This document shows positions 1 through 7,115 of a stretch of 64,000 bases of DNA, piece after piece. The notes under the pieces are model-generated. The model had not been told where the DNA came from. It ran no database searches and saw only the letters and a program-made list of their open reading frames with translations. The position numbers were made by a program, and so were the translations under genes. This DNA comes from JANQEU01 sp965601455 (GTDB lineage: Bacteria > Bacteroidota > Bacteroidia > Cytophagales > Cyclobacteriaceae): positions 1,302,001-1,366,000 of the forward strand of contig OZ271831.1 of assembly GCA_965601455.1 (NCBI GenBank). Direction: 5' to 3'. Position 1 is the first letter of the stretch. Each line of letters begins with the position of its first letter.

Positions 1-2568
1 CCATTGATTCATTAACCAGTAAGAGATTGGTAAGGCAATAAAAAATCCAATTGTAATGAGTATCAAGAATCGATTTCCCACGAGCATCCAGATGCTACTT
101 GTACTGGCTCCCAATACCTTTCGTATACCAATTTCTTTGATTTTTGTTTCGATTACAAAGCCAACCATGCCTACCAATCCCAGACATCCGATTAAGATCG
201 CAACAAATGTGAAAACCTTGATCATGGTACTCAATCGCTGTTCAGCCTGATATTGCTCGTTGAACATGTCATCTAAAAATCGATATTCAATCGGATTTTC
301 TGAGTCAAATTCTGCCCAGGTATTTTCGATGTGATTCAATGTTTTTGGAATATCTGTTGGAGAGATTTTCAGAGCAATTCTTCGAACATTTGATTGGCTT
401 TTAAGCATTACCATGGGTACAATCTCGGTGTGTAATGATTCAAAGTGGTAATCTTCAGAAACCCCCATAATTCGTCCGATTTTGAATGTGGTTCCATCCT
501 CATTGGTTTGGCCGTTAAATGGTCCATAAACCAAACGCTCACCAATTATATCATTTGGATCATTGAAACCGAGGGCCTCTGCCGCTTTTCGGTTGATGAT
601 GTAATACCCTATTGAATCCCTAAAAGAGTCTTGTTCCCTATTGAAATTGTCCCCGGCAATCAAAGGGATATCAAACGTTGGAAGAAAATCTTCATCTACA
701 CTTATCGCAGGAAGACGAAAATTGGTTGCAACAAGAGAATCGCCTTTGAAGAATGATGATCCCCAGCTATCTAAAAGTCTTCCAGTCGGAATCCTGGAAG
801 CATAGGTGCCGGATTGAATTGAAGGATCAGAAAGCAATTGTTGTTTGAAGACTTCCAGATTATCGATTGATCTACTCAGGTATATGTGTACTATTTGATC
901 CCTATCGTACCCGGGATTGGTATTTCTGATGTACTTCATTTGGCCTTCAATAACCAATATGCTAAAAATCAATGCCAGGGTGACCACATATTGAAAAGTG
1001 ACCAGCCATGACCTGAAATTCCATTTTTTTGCATTTACGGCCTGCTCTCCCTTCAAAGCAGTGACCAGGTTCATTTTCGAAAGGAAAATGGCAGGATAGA
1101 GTCCGGCAACCAATCCCACAATTATCATTAAAACAATTAGGCCAACTAGTATATCCAACTGGACAAAAGGATTAAAACTCAATTGTTTGTCCATGAAGTT
1201 ATTGAGATAAGGGAGAGCCCAAAGTACCAGTACTGCTGATATTGGCAAGGAAATCAAGGTAATCAACATCGATTCGGTAAGAAATTGACCAACCAGAGAC
1301 CGTCTTACTGCACCAATTACTTTTCTAACCCCGATTTCTTTCATCCGCCGTGAATAATTGGAGGTGGCCAGATTCATGTAATTGACGCAGGCAACCAGAA
1401 GCACAAGTAAACCGACAACAGCAAAGATGGTGACCTGCTGCAAAGATCCGTTGGTTTCATATTCCCCTTCAAGATTTGAGTGCAAGTGTATGCTTGTTAA
1501 TGGCTGGAATTCGAAATCATAAAATTCTCTTGCATCAGCACCATTTGGGAATGACCCGATGTATTTATCCCAGAATTCATTATTTGTTTGTTGGGTGAGT
1601 GGTTCAATTTGTGTCCCCGAAGAAACTTTGATGTATGTCAACCAATTGTAGTTTCCTCCTACATTATTCATGGTTTCTTCACCGAATAGCTTCTCAATGA
1701 ATTGTAAAGGTGCCAGGTACTCAAAATGAAAATGCTGCTGATCTGGCATATCCTCAATGACTGCGGAAACCTTAAATGGACTTCCTTGTCCAGAACGGGA
1801 AAGCGTAATCGCTTTTCCAATGATATCTTGCTGCGCCCAATCGTTTCCGAAAATTCGTACAGCGGTTTGCTCAGTTAATACGATGTTATTAATCTGGTCA
1901 AAAGCTGTCTCAGGATTTCCTACCAGGAATGGAAATGAAAAAATGTCAAAGACATCATTATCAGCAAAAATTACCGGCTGCCCAGGAAAGCGTTGATCTC
2001 CGTATTCAAGGTCAGGAAAAGCCCAGGGGAAAAATCGAACCGAATGGGTGATGTCTGAATAATCCTCTTTCAATCGCTCCGCATGTCCGGCAGAAGAAAA
2101 GGCCCAATGGCGACTCACATATCCCTCCGGAGTGTAATTTTTAACCGTAACTCGATAGATGAGATCGTTTTCAGCGAAATGGCGATCATAACTAAACTCA
2201 TCTTTCACAAAGAGTGCAATCAGTACAAAAGCAGCAATACCTGTTGAGAGTCCAATGGCATTTATCACTGATGAGGATTTATATTTCCAGAGATTTCTAA
2301 ATCCGATTTTTAAATAGTTCCTAAACATTGTTGTTTCCTTTTCTATTGAGTTTTGAGTTTTAAGTCTTTTGTGCATGGATGGTCGATACAACCGGATAAT
2401 TTGCCAATTGTACCACTGACGGGCTTTCCAGGCCGGAGATTCGGCAACCATGACCGCATACTCTTCTTCGAGATCTCCTTGAATGTCTTCGTAGTATTCT
2501 GGTTTGAGAAACCACTTTAGAAATCCGGTTGACCATTGAGGTGGCTTATGACCTGGGTTTTTGTTCAT
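1..2568 (-). CDS. ABC transporter permease with N-terminal prefix domain (3' end outside window)
   Basis: Read leftward from ATG 2568; 856 codons are open to the window edge, so the C-terminus is missing. Residues 1-80 form a soluble prefix (KPPQWSTGFLKWFL, DIQGDLEEEYAVM) of the 'permease prefix domain 2' type. MacB/FtsX architecture follows: a first membrane helix near 98-122, a periplasmic MacB-like domain, an FtsX helix bundle with the ARMKEIGVRKVIGA-type loop (here SRRMKEIGVRKVIGA), a second periplasmic domain and a second KEIGIRKVLGAS motif near the left edge. Such permeases export substrates or act as mechanotransmission proteins with a separate ATPase; none is adjacent. The ATG overlaps the stop of the upstream PadR gene (ATGA), so the two are translationally coupled. 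Prefix-domain permeases beside PadR regulators are a recurrent Bacteroidota and Acidobacteria arrangement. Substrate unknown. Confidence 0.9.
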   Translation of the reverse strand, partial: MNKNPGHKPPQWSTGFLKWFLKPEYYEDIQGDLEEEYAVMVAESPAWKARQWYNWQIIRLYRPSMHKRLKTQNSIEKETTMFRNYLKIGFRNLWKYKSSSVINAIGLSTGIAAFVLIALFVKDEFSYDRHFAENDLIYRVTVKNYTPEGYVSRHWAFSSAGHAERLKEDYSDITHSVRFFPWAFPDLEYGDQRFPGQPVIFADNDVFDIFSFPFLVGNPETAFDQINNIVLTEQTAVRIFGNDWAQQDIIGKAITLSRSGQGSPFKVSAVIEDMPDQQHFHFEYLAPLQFIEKLFGEETMNNVGGNYNWLTYIKVSSGTQIEPLTQQTNNEFWDKYIGSFPNGADAREFYDFEFQPLTSIHLHSNLEGEYETNGSLQQVTIFAVVGLLVLLVACVNYMNLATSNYSRRMKEIGVRKVIGAVRRSLVGQFLTESMLITLISLPISAVLVLWALPYLNNFMDKQLSFNPFVQLDILVGLIVLMIIVGLVAGLYPAIFLSKMNLVTALKGEQAVNAKKWNFRSWLVTFQYVVTLALIFSILVIEGQMKYIRNTNPGYDRDQIVHIYLSRSIDNLEVFKQQLLSDPSIQSGTYASRIPTGRLLDSWGSSFFKGDSLVATNFRLPAISVDEDFLPTFDIPLIAGDNFNREQDSFRDSIGYYIINRKAAEALGFNDPNDIIGERLVYGPFNGQTNEDGTTFKIGRIMGVSEDYHFESLHTEIVPMVMLKSQSNVRRIALKISPTDIPKTLNHIENTWAEFDSENPIEYRFLDDMFNEQYQAEQRLSTMIKVFTFVAILIGCLGLVGMVGFVIETKIKEIGIRKVLGASTSSIWMLVGNRFLILITIGFFIALPISYWLMNQW

Positions 2569-2900
2569 TTTTGGAAATCAAAAGCCACTTCCGGAATTGC
2601 CTCCCATAGTTTCAAACGCGCGTCTTTCGAGTGTTCCAGTGCCTGCTTACCAAAAGGAGTTACACGAAAAAACCGCTTCCTTTTTCCACCTCGAACTGCT
2701 GTTGCCTCACCGAAATTGGATTCCAGGTATCCTTTTTTCTCCATCCTTCTTAGGGCAGTTTGAAGGGCACTAACACTGACTTTCCTTTTCAACCGATTTT
2801 CGATTTCATGACGTATGGACACTCCATATGCTTCATCGAAAAGGATAGCAACTGTTAGAAGGACTACCTCCTCAAATTCACCCAATTGATACTCTTTCAC
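2565..2900 (-). CDS. PadR family transcriptional regulator
   Basis: A 111-residue winged-helix protein starting at GTG 2900 (MKEYQLGEFEEVVLL). It has the PadR signature: an N-terminal LGEFE..VLLTVAIL helix, SIRHEIENRL, the recognition segment VSALQTALRRMEKKGYLES and the wing GGKRKRFFRVTPFGKQAL. The short C-terminal helix fits the short subfamily 2 PadRs that dimerise without a long coiled coil. It is the first gene of a two-gene unit with the permease, overlapping it by 4 bases. PadR proteins usually repress their own operon, and AT-rich inverted and direct repeats lie just upstream (2907-2964). It probably senses a substrate of the permease; the ligand cannot be read from sequence. Confidence 0.92.
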   Translation of the reverse strand: MKEYQLGEFEEVVLLTVAILFDEAYGVSIRHEIENRLKRKVSVSALQTALRRMEKKGYLESNFGEATAVRGGKRKRFFRVTPFGKQALEHSKDARLKLWEAIPEVAFDFQK

Positions 2901-2906
2901 TTCTTG

Positions 2907-2964
2907 TTTATATTATTTCTAAATGTAAACTTAATATAAAACACCTAAACGTAAATAATATAAA
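2907..2964. promoter_or_regulatory. Candidate PadR operator: inverted and direct AT-rich repeats
   Basis: TTTATATTA (2907-2915) is an exact inverted partner of TAATATAAA (2932-2940), and TAATATAAA recurs at 2956-2964, 24 bp further on. The last two copies sit in longer similar blocks beginning CTAAA. The array lies directly before the PadR start and in the divergent interval shared with the LytTR gene at 3028, where an autoregulating PadR would be expected to bind. Confidence 0.45.
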
Positions 2965-3027
2965 TTGGTTCATTTCGTCGTTACATATTGGAACGAACTT
3001 TGCAGCACCTTCATAAACGATTGAGAT

Positions 3028-3804
3028 TTGAAACTAAATAGAGCACACTTTCTTAGGAGAACAAGAAGTAGGGATTTCTTAATAATTCTTATTTATTCAA
3101 TTCTTATTACAGGCCTTTTTAAACTTTCACTGTACGAATTTGTCTCATGGGATTTAGCCATGTTGACTCTGGTCTTGATCATTGTTGCGCAGTTTATACT
3201 CAGTGCGTACCTGAATATTCCATTGCACTCAAAGATTTGGAGGCAAATACTGCTTTGGCTTTTTTTTATTGCCAATTTCATTCTGTTCAGGGAAATTGTT
3301 GTTCAGTTCACTCCTGGTTACATCATTCATGGGAAATATTTTGAGGCCAATACGATGCTTTTGTTTCTTCTCAGCATCCTGGGAAGAAATATCCGTCAGT
3401 ACGAGATCCTTAGTGGTCAAATGGAAGAGCTAAAAAAATGGTCGATCCGAAAAACCCTATTTGATTTACCCAATCTTATTACCATCCACCTTGGTGAAGC
3501 GGGTGAACAGGAAATTCATCCCAATGAAATTCTATATATACGTACCAAGCAAAGCGGAGACCACACAAAGATTTTTGGTATTAAGTCTCGGGTAAATGGG
3601 AAGTTTCGTGAATATACTACCCAGGCTTATCAGAATTTCACTGAGATTGGACTAAAGCTTCTGCCGTATCCACAGTTTAAACGAATCAATAGGAGCACAA
3701 TGGTAAATCACATGTATCCATTTGAGGAGCGCGAGGGGGTATTGATTATTGAAGGCAGGCGTTTTAGGGTTCATGAGAGTTTAATGCAGGCAAAAAAGCG
3801 TTAA
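3028..3804 (+). CDS. Membrane-anchored LytTR-domain transcriptional regulator
   Basis: 258 residues from TTG 3028; no better start is visible. The N-terminal 130 residues hold four predicted membrane helices (FLIILIYSILITGLF, LAMLTLVLIIVAQFIL, ILLWLFFIANFILF, TMLLFLLSILG). The C-terminal 110 residues are a LytTR DNA-binding domain: HPNEILYIRTKQSGDHTKIF, the RVNGKFREYTT strand, FKRINRSTMVN and a final RRFRVHESL. There is no receiver domain, so the membrane part probably takes the sensor role. It is divergent from padR. LytTR proteins with 4-TM N-termini are common in Bacteroidota; the signal and targets are unknown. The secreted-protein genes at 3858 and 4341 follow on the same strand and are candidate targets or operon members. 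Confidence 0.85.
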   Translation: MKLNRAHFLRRTRSRDFLIILIYSILITGLFKLSLYEFVSWDLAMLTLVLIIVAQFILSAYLNIPLHSKIWRQILLWLFFIANFILFREIVVQFTPGYIIHGKYFEANTMLLFLLSILGRNIRQYEILSGQMEELKKWSIRKTLFDLPNLITIHLGEAGEQEIHPNEILYIRTKQSGDHTKIFGIKSRVNGKFREYTTQAYQNFTEIGLKLLPYPQFKRINRSTMVNHMYPFEEREGVLIIEGRRFRVHESLMQAKKR

Positions 3805-3857
3805 GCATGCAACCTTTGGCTGAAATTGGAGTATTTACATAAAAACCAAGCCGTAAA

Positions 3858-4286
3858 ATGTCCAGAATAGCCATTACCTTACTTGTACTACTGTGTACAG
3901 TTTCATCATTTGCTCAGGATAGAGAAAGAGGTGAAAGACGTGAAAGAGAAAGGTCTTTTGATCAAAGAGAATTTGAACAAGAGATGGAGGAGAAAATTCA
4001 AGACTTGATTTTCAGGATAGAGGAGGAAATTGATGTGGACGCCATCGCGGACGAAGTACATCGCGGAATAAAAGATCTGGAGTTCGATATGAAAGATTTC
4101 GAAAAGGAATTCCGCTCTATACATCTGGATATGAAAGATCTGCACATCGACCTGAATGATGTACATGTTGAGATCGATAATGCCATAAGAGAAATCGAAA
4201 ACCTGGACTTGGATATCCCGGAGTTAAGAACGGAAGACTTCCGAATCTCTGAAGGCGAATGGAAGCTTCCTAAACCTAAAGAATAA
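3858..4286 (+). CDS. Secreted charged coiled-coil-like protein of unknown function
   Basis: 142 residues. It begins with a signal peptide (MSRIAITLLVLLCTVSSFAQ, cleavage likely after AQ). A strongly charged Arg/Glu stretch follows (RERGERRERERSF), then a long acidic segment in which hydrophobic residues recur every 3-4 positions (DMKDFEKEF, LDMKDLHIDLNDVHVEI, NAIREIENLDLDI). That spacing suggests amphipathic helix or coiled coil. No known domain is recognised. It lies 53 bases after the LytTR gene and may be co-transcribed. A periplasmic or envelope location is inferred from the signal peptide. Confidence 0.7.
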   Translation: MSRIAITLLVLLCTVSSFAQDRERGERRERERSFDQREFEQEMEEKIQDLIFRIEEEIDVDAIADEVHRGIKDLEFDMKDFEKEFRSIHLDMKDLHIDLNDVHVEIDNAIREIENLDLDIPELRTEDFRISEGEWKLPKPKE

Positions 4287-4340
4287 TCGCCTGATTTAGG
4301 GTTTATCGATATTCGATTGTTTTCTGTGAAACTCAAAACC

Positions 4341-4850
4341 ATGAAAACGATCACTTATCTACTTTTTACTTTCCTTGTTTTTGTCATTCAGGCTCAGAAT
4401 CTAAATGAATTGGATTCCGCCCGATATTTTGATTTCTGGGCCGGTGAATGGGTTGCATCCTGGGACGAAGGTGAGGGTGTAAAGCCATTGGGAGAAAATA
4501 CCATTAGTTGGAATCTTGATGACCAGGTATTAGTCGAGAACTTTCGAATACTTGAGGGACAGAACTCCGGATTTAAAGGGACCAGTATTAGCGTATTTCG
4601 GCCACAGCTTAATCAATGGAAGCAGGCCTGGGCTGACAATAACGGAGGTTATTTTGACTTTACAGGTGCTTTTGACGGCGAAAAAAGAATGTTTCAAACG
4701 GCTATTTTCGAAAGGGGAGAAGCTAAAATTCAGCAGCGAATGGTTTTCTATGATATTAAGGAGAAATCCATGACTTGGGATTGGGAGCTTTCAACAGATG
4801 GTGGTGAAACGTGGAATTTAAACTGGAGAATTTTCTACACAAGAAAGTAG
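4341..4850 (+). CDS. Secreted DUF1579-like beta-barrel protein
   Basis: 170 residues from ATG 4341, chosen because it starts a clear signal peptide (MKTITYLLFTFLVFVIQAQ). An in-frame TTG 24 bases upstream would spoil that leader. The mature part (FWAGEWVASWD, NTISWNLDDQVLVENF, FKGTSISVFRP, KQAWADNNGGYFDFTG) has the alternating strand pattern and conserved W/G residues of DUF1579-type small barrel proteins. The family has no settled biochemical role; lipid or small-hydrophobe binding is sometimes inferred. It ends 3 bases before the convergent ABC ATPase gene, so the transcripts meet tail to tail. Confidence 0.75.
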   Translation: MKTITYLLFTFLVFVIQAQNLNELDSARYFDFWAGEWVASWDEGEGVKPLGENTISWNLDDQVLVENFRILEGQNSGFKGTSISVFRPQLNQWKQAWADNNGGYFDFTGAFDGEKRMFQTAIFERGEAKIQQRMVFYDIKEKSMTWDWELSTDGGETWNLNWRIFYTRK

Positions 4851-4853
4851 AGC

Positions 4854-5837
4854 TTATTGCCATTGGATCAGGTTGTCAACATTTACTGAAATATTTACCT
4901 GATCCCCCTTTTGCCATTTGCTTTCGAAGTCGTAAGCAATCCAATACTCTTCTTCAATTGCAAGGGTCAACAGGTTATAAGCGCCCTTGAAAATAACGTT
5001 TTGTACAGTACTCTTAATTGATCCGGAAGGGTGTATTTTGATGTCATGAGCCCAAATGCCAAATGAGCCATTCAGAGTCTCGTCTGATACAATTTTTAAT
5101 AATGGTGAACTAATCTTATTTACATATCCGAACAGCCTAGCGATCTCAAAAGAGGAGGGATGCGAGAATATCCTTTGAGGGGTATCGGATTGAGAAATCC
5201 TACCGTCAATTAAGATCGCAATTCGGTCGACGGCTTCCATGGCATCCCTTGTATCGTGGGTAACAAGCAAAATGGTGGTTCCCGTTTTTGTGGCGAGATT
5301 CTTCGTTTCCTGTAATAACTCCTGTTTTGTAGAGGGGTCCAGGTTGGAAAACGGCTCGTCCATGATAATCAAGGCGGGTTCATTGGCCAGTGCCCGGGCG
5401 AAGGCTACCCGTTGTTGCTGACCCCCTGAAAGCTCATGAACATATTTTTCCGATTCTTCTACCAAAGAGCATAGTTCCAATAAGACTTCAATCCTCTGTT
5501 CCTGATAGTCCTTTTCATAGTCCAGTAAAGCATATCTGAGGTTTTCCCTTACACTCATCCTGTGTTTTAGGGCATAATCCTGGAAGACCATTTTAATTTC
5601 CTCGTGTCCCTTGATGAGTTTGTCCTTGCTTTCCAGAATTTCACTTTGAAAATATACGTTCCCTTCCTGAGGGGTAATCAAACCCGCAATAATCTTCAGG
5701 AGCGTGGTTTTTCCAGCTCCACTGGGACCCACAAGTCCCATAAAAGATCCCTCCTCGATACTTAACGATATATCGTGAAGGACCCTCGTATCTCCATAGG
5801 AATGAGATACACGATCTAATCTCAGGATCTCCGACAA
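4854..5837 (-). CDS. ABC transporter ATP-binding protein, FbpC/PotA-like
   Basis: 327 residues from TTG 5837. All nucleotide-binding motifs are present: Walker A GPSGAGKTT near residue 37, Q-loop VFQDYAL, signature LSGGQQQRVAFARAL, Walker B ALIIMDEPFSNLDP and switch His in LLVTHD. After about residue 215 a C-terminal extension with TOBE-like strands (DIKIHPSGS, WQKGDQVNISVNVDNL) matches importers for ferric iron, polyamines or sulfate. No permease or binding protein is adjacent, so it is an orphan ATPase. It starts 12 bases after the upstream lipoprotein gene on the same strand, suggesting one transcript. Substrate is undetermined. Confidence 0.88.
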   Translation of the reverse strand: MSEILRLDRVSHSYGDTRVLHDISLSIEEGSFMGLVGPSGAGKTTLLKIIAGLITPQEGNVYFQSEILESKDKLIKGHEEIKMVFQDYALKHRMSVRENLRYALLDYEKDYQEQRIEVLLELCSLVEESEKYVHELSGGQQQRVAFARALANEPALIIMDEPFSNLDPSTKQELLQETKNLATKTGTTILLVTHDTRDAMEAVDRIAILIDGRISQSDTPQRIFSHPSSFEIARLFGYVNKISSPLLKIVSDETLNGSFGIWAHDIKIHPSGSIKSTVQNVIFKGAYNLLTLAIEEEYWIAYDFESKWQKGDQVNISVNVDNLIQWQ

Positions 5838-5849
5838 AGTGATGAGTAA

Positions 5850-7046
5850 TTAGCCGGCGACTTGATTTCCGGAGTACGTTAATCGATAGATTGTTCCACT
5901 TTTATCATCAGAGATTAGTAGAGATCCATCAGCTAATTCCAATATGTCTACCGGACGGCCCCATGCGGTGTTCGTCTCCTTAATCAACCAACCGTCAATT
6001 AGTGTCTTGTATTCCACACCTTCTCCATTTTCCTCTTTTACCGTGGAAATAAGGTGTCCCACATGTCCGGCCTCAGGGGTTCGATTCCAGCTGCCATGCT
6101 CAGCAATAAATATCAGGTTTTTGTATTGGTCCGGGAACATACTTCCTGTATAGAATTTCAGACCTAAAGGCGCTGTATGTGCACCCAGGTTTTGTGCTGG
6201 AGGAATAAAATCTTCACAGGGTCTTACTGTAAATGAACTTCCATCATCTGCTGTTCCGGGATCCGGAATATTACCACCATGGCAATCGGGATACCCAAAG
6301 TGCTGTCCCTGTTCTGAAATACGATTTAATTCACATGGAGGAATATCATCACCCATAAGATCTCGATTATTATCTGTAAACCACATTTCTCCTGTTTGTG
6401 GATGCCAGGTAAAGCCAACGGTATTCCGTACACCATGGGCATATATTTCCCTATTGGATCCGTCAGGGTCCATCCGGGTGATTGTTGCGTATATCTCAGA
6501 TTCCGGAGGACAGATGTTGCAATTAATTCCTACTGGGACGTACAGTTTTCCATCAGGTCCGAAAGCAATATATTTCCAACCGTGATGTGTGTCTGTTGGG
6601 TAGTCGTCATATATGACTTCAGGTTTTGCCTCATCCACATTATCCACATCCCGGACTACCAATAATTGGTTTAACGCGGCTACATACAGATCACCATCCT
6701 TGATAGCTACCCCGTTTGGCATTTCAAGATCAGTAAGCAGTGTGTCAAGCTGATCAATTTTATAGTCGCCATTGGTGTCCTTTACCCGGTAAACATTACC
6801 ACCCCGACGATTGCCAACATACAGTGTACCATTCTCACTCATAGCCATTTGTCGTGCATTGGGTACCCTGCCATAGACATCTAGAGAGAAACCTTCGGGT
6901 AAGTTTAGATAGGACATATAGAGATCTTCCTCGTTAACCAGCTGTGTATTTACTTCTGCCGGTGCCGTATCCGAGTTTTTGGTTTCCTGTGTTGTACTAC
7001 AGGAAAGAACTAACAAAATCGGAATGAGGTAGAGAAGCTTTTTCAT
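5850..7046 (-). CDS. PQQ-dependent sugar dehydrogenase / sorbosone dehydrogenase-like lipoprotein
   Basis: 399 residues from ATG 7046; a TTG 9 bases upstream is less likely. The leader MKKLLYLIPILLVLSC ends in a lipobox with Cys16, so the protein is probably lipid-anchored in the periplasm or outer membrane. The body is a six-bladed beta-propeller of the GSDH/SGL type: repeated NG.LYV motifs (LYVGNRRGGNVYRV, LYVAALNQLLVV), DTHHGWKYIAFGPDGKLYV, FTWHPQTGEMWFTDNNRD and the C-terminal GRPVDILELADGSLLISDD. Family members oxidise sugars or related alcohols with PQQ, though many homologues have lost cofactor or are uncharacterised. The conserved HHGW and the late HGSWNR motif are retained. Substrate unknown. 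Confidence 0.85.
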   Translation of the reverse strand: MKKLLYLIPILLVLSCSTTQETKNSDTAPAEVNTQLVNEEDLYMSYLNLPEGFSLDVYGRVPNARQMAMSENGTLYVGNRRGGNVYRVKDTNGDYKIDQLDTLLTDLEMPNGVAIKDGDLYVAALNQLLVVRDVDNVDEAKPEVIYDDYPTDTHHGWKYIAFGPDGKLYVPVGINCNICPPESEIYATITRMDPDGSNREIYAHGVRNTVGFTWHPQTGEMWFTDNNRDLMGDDIPPCELNRISEQGQHFGYPDCHGGNIPDPGTADDGSSFTVRPCEDFIPPAQNLGAHTAPLGLKFYTGSMFPDQYKNLIFIAEHGSWNRTPEAGHVGHLISTVKEENGEGVEYKTLIDGWLIKETNTAWGRPVDILELADGSLLISDDKSGTIYRLTYSGNQVAG

Positions 7047-7101
7047 AGATATCAATTTTGGTTAAATGTAAGCATTTGCCTCTCCATCACAAGAGCTTTT
7101 C

Positions 7102-7109
7102 TACTTTTG
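7102..7109 (+). promoter_or_regulatory. Bacteroidota-type -7 box before the ABC-F gene
   Basis: TACTTTTG matches TAnnTTTG exactly, 6 bases before ATG 7116. A possible -33 TTG lies at 7076-7078, slightly far. If used, transcription would begin at or next to the start codon, giving a leaderless or near-leaderless mRNA. Confidence 0.4.
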
Positions 7110-7115
7110 CGGCAT

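Noticed and set aside
1..2340. Apparent lack of a gene at the left edge
   Set aside because: The minus strand is open throughout and encodes an FtsX-type permease that leaves the window; it only lacks a stop within it.
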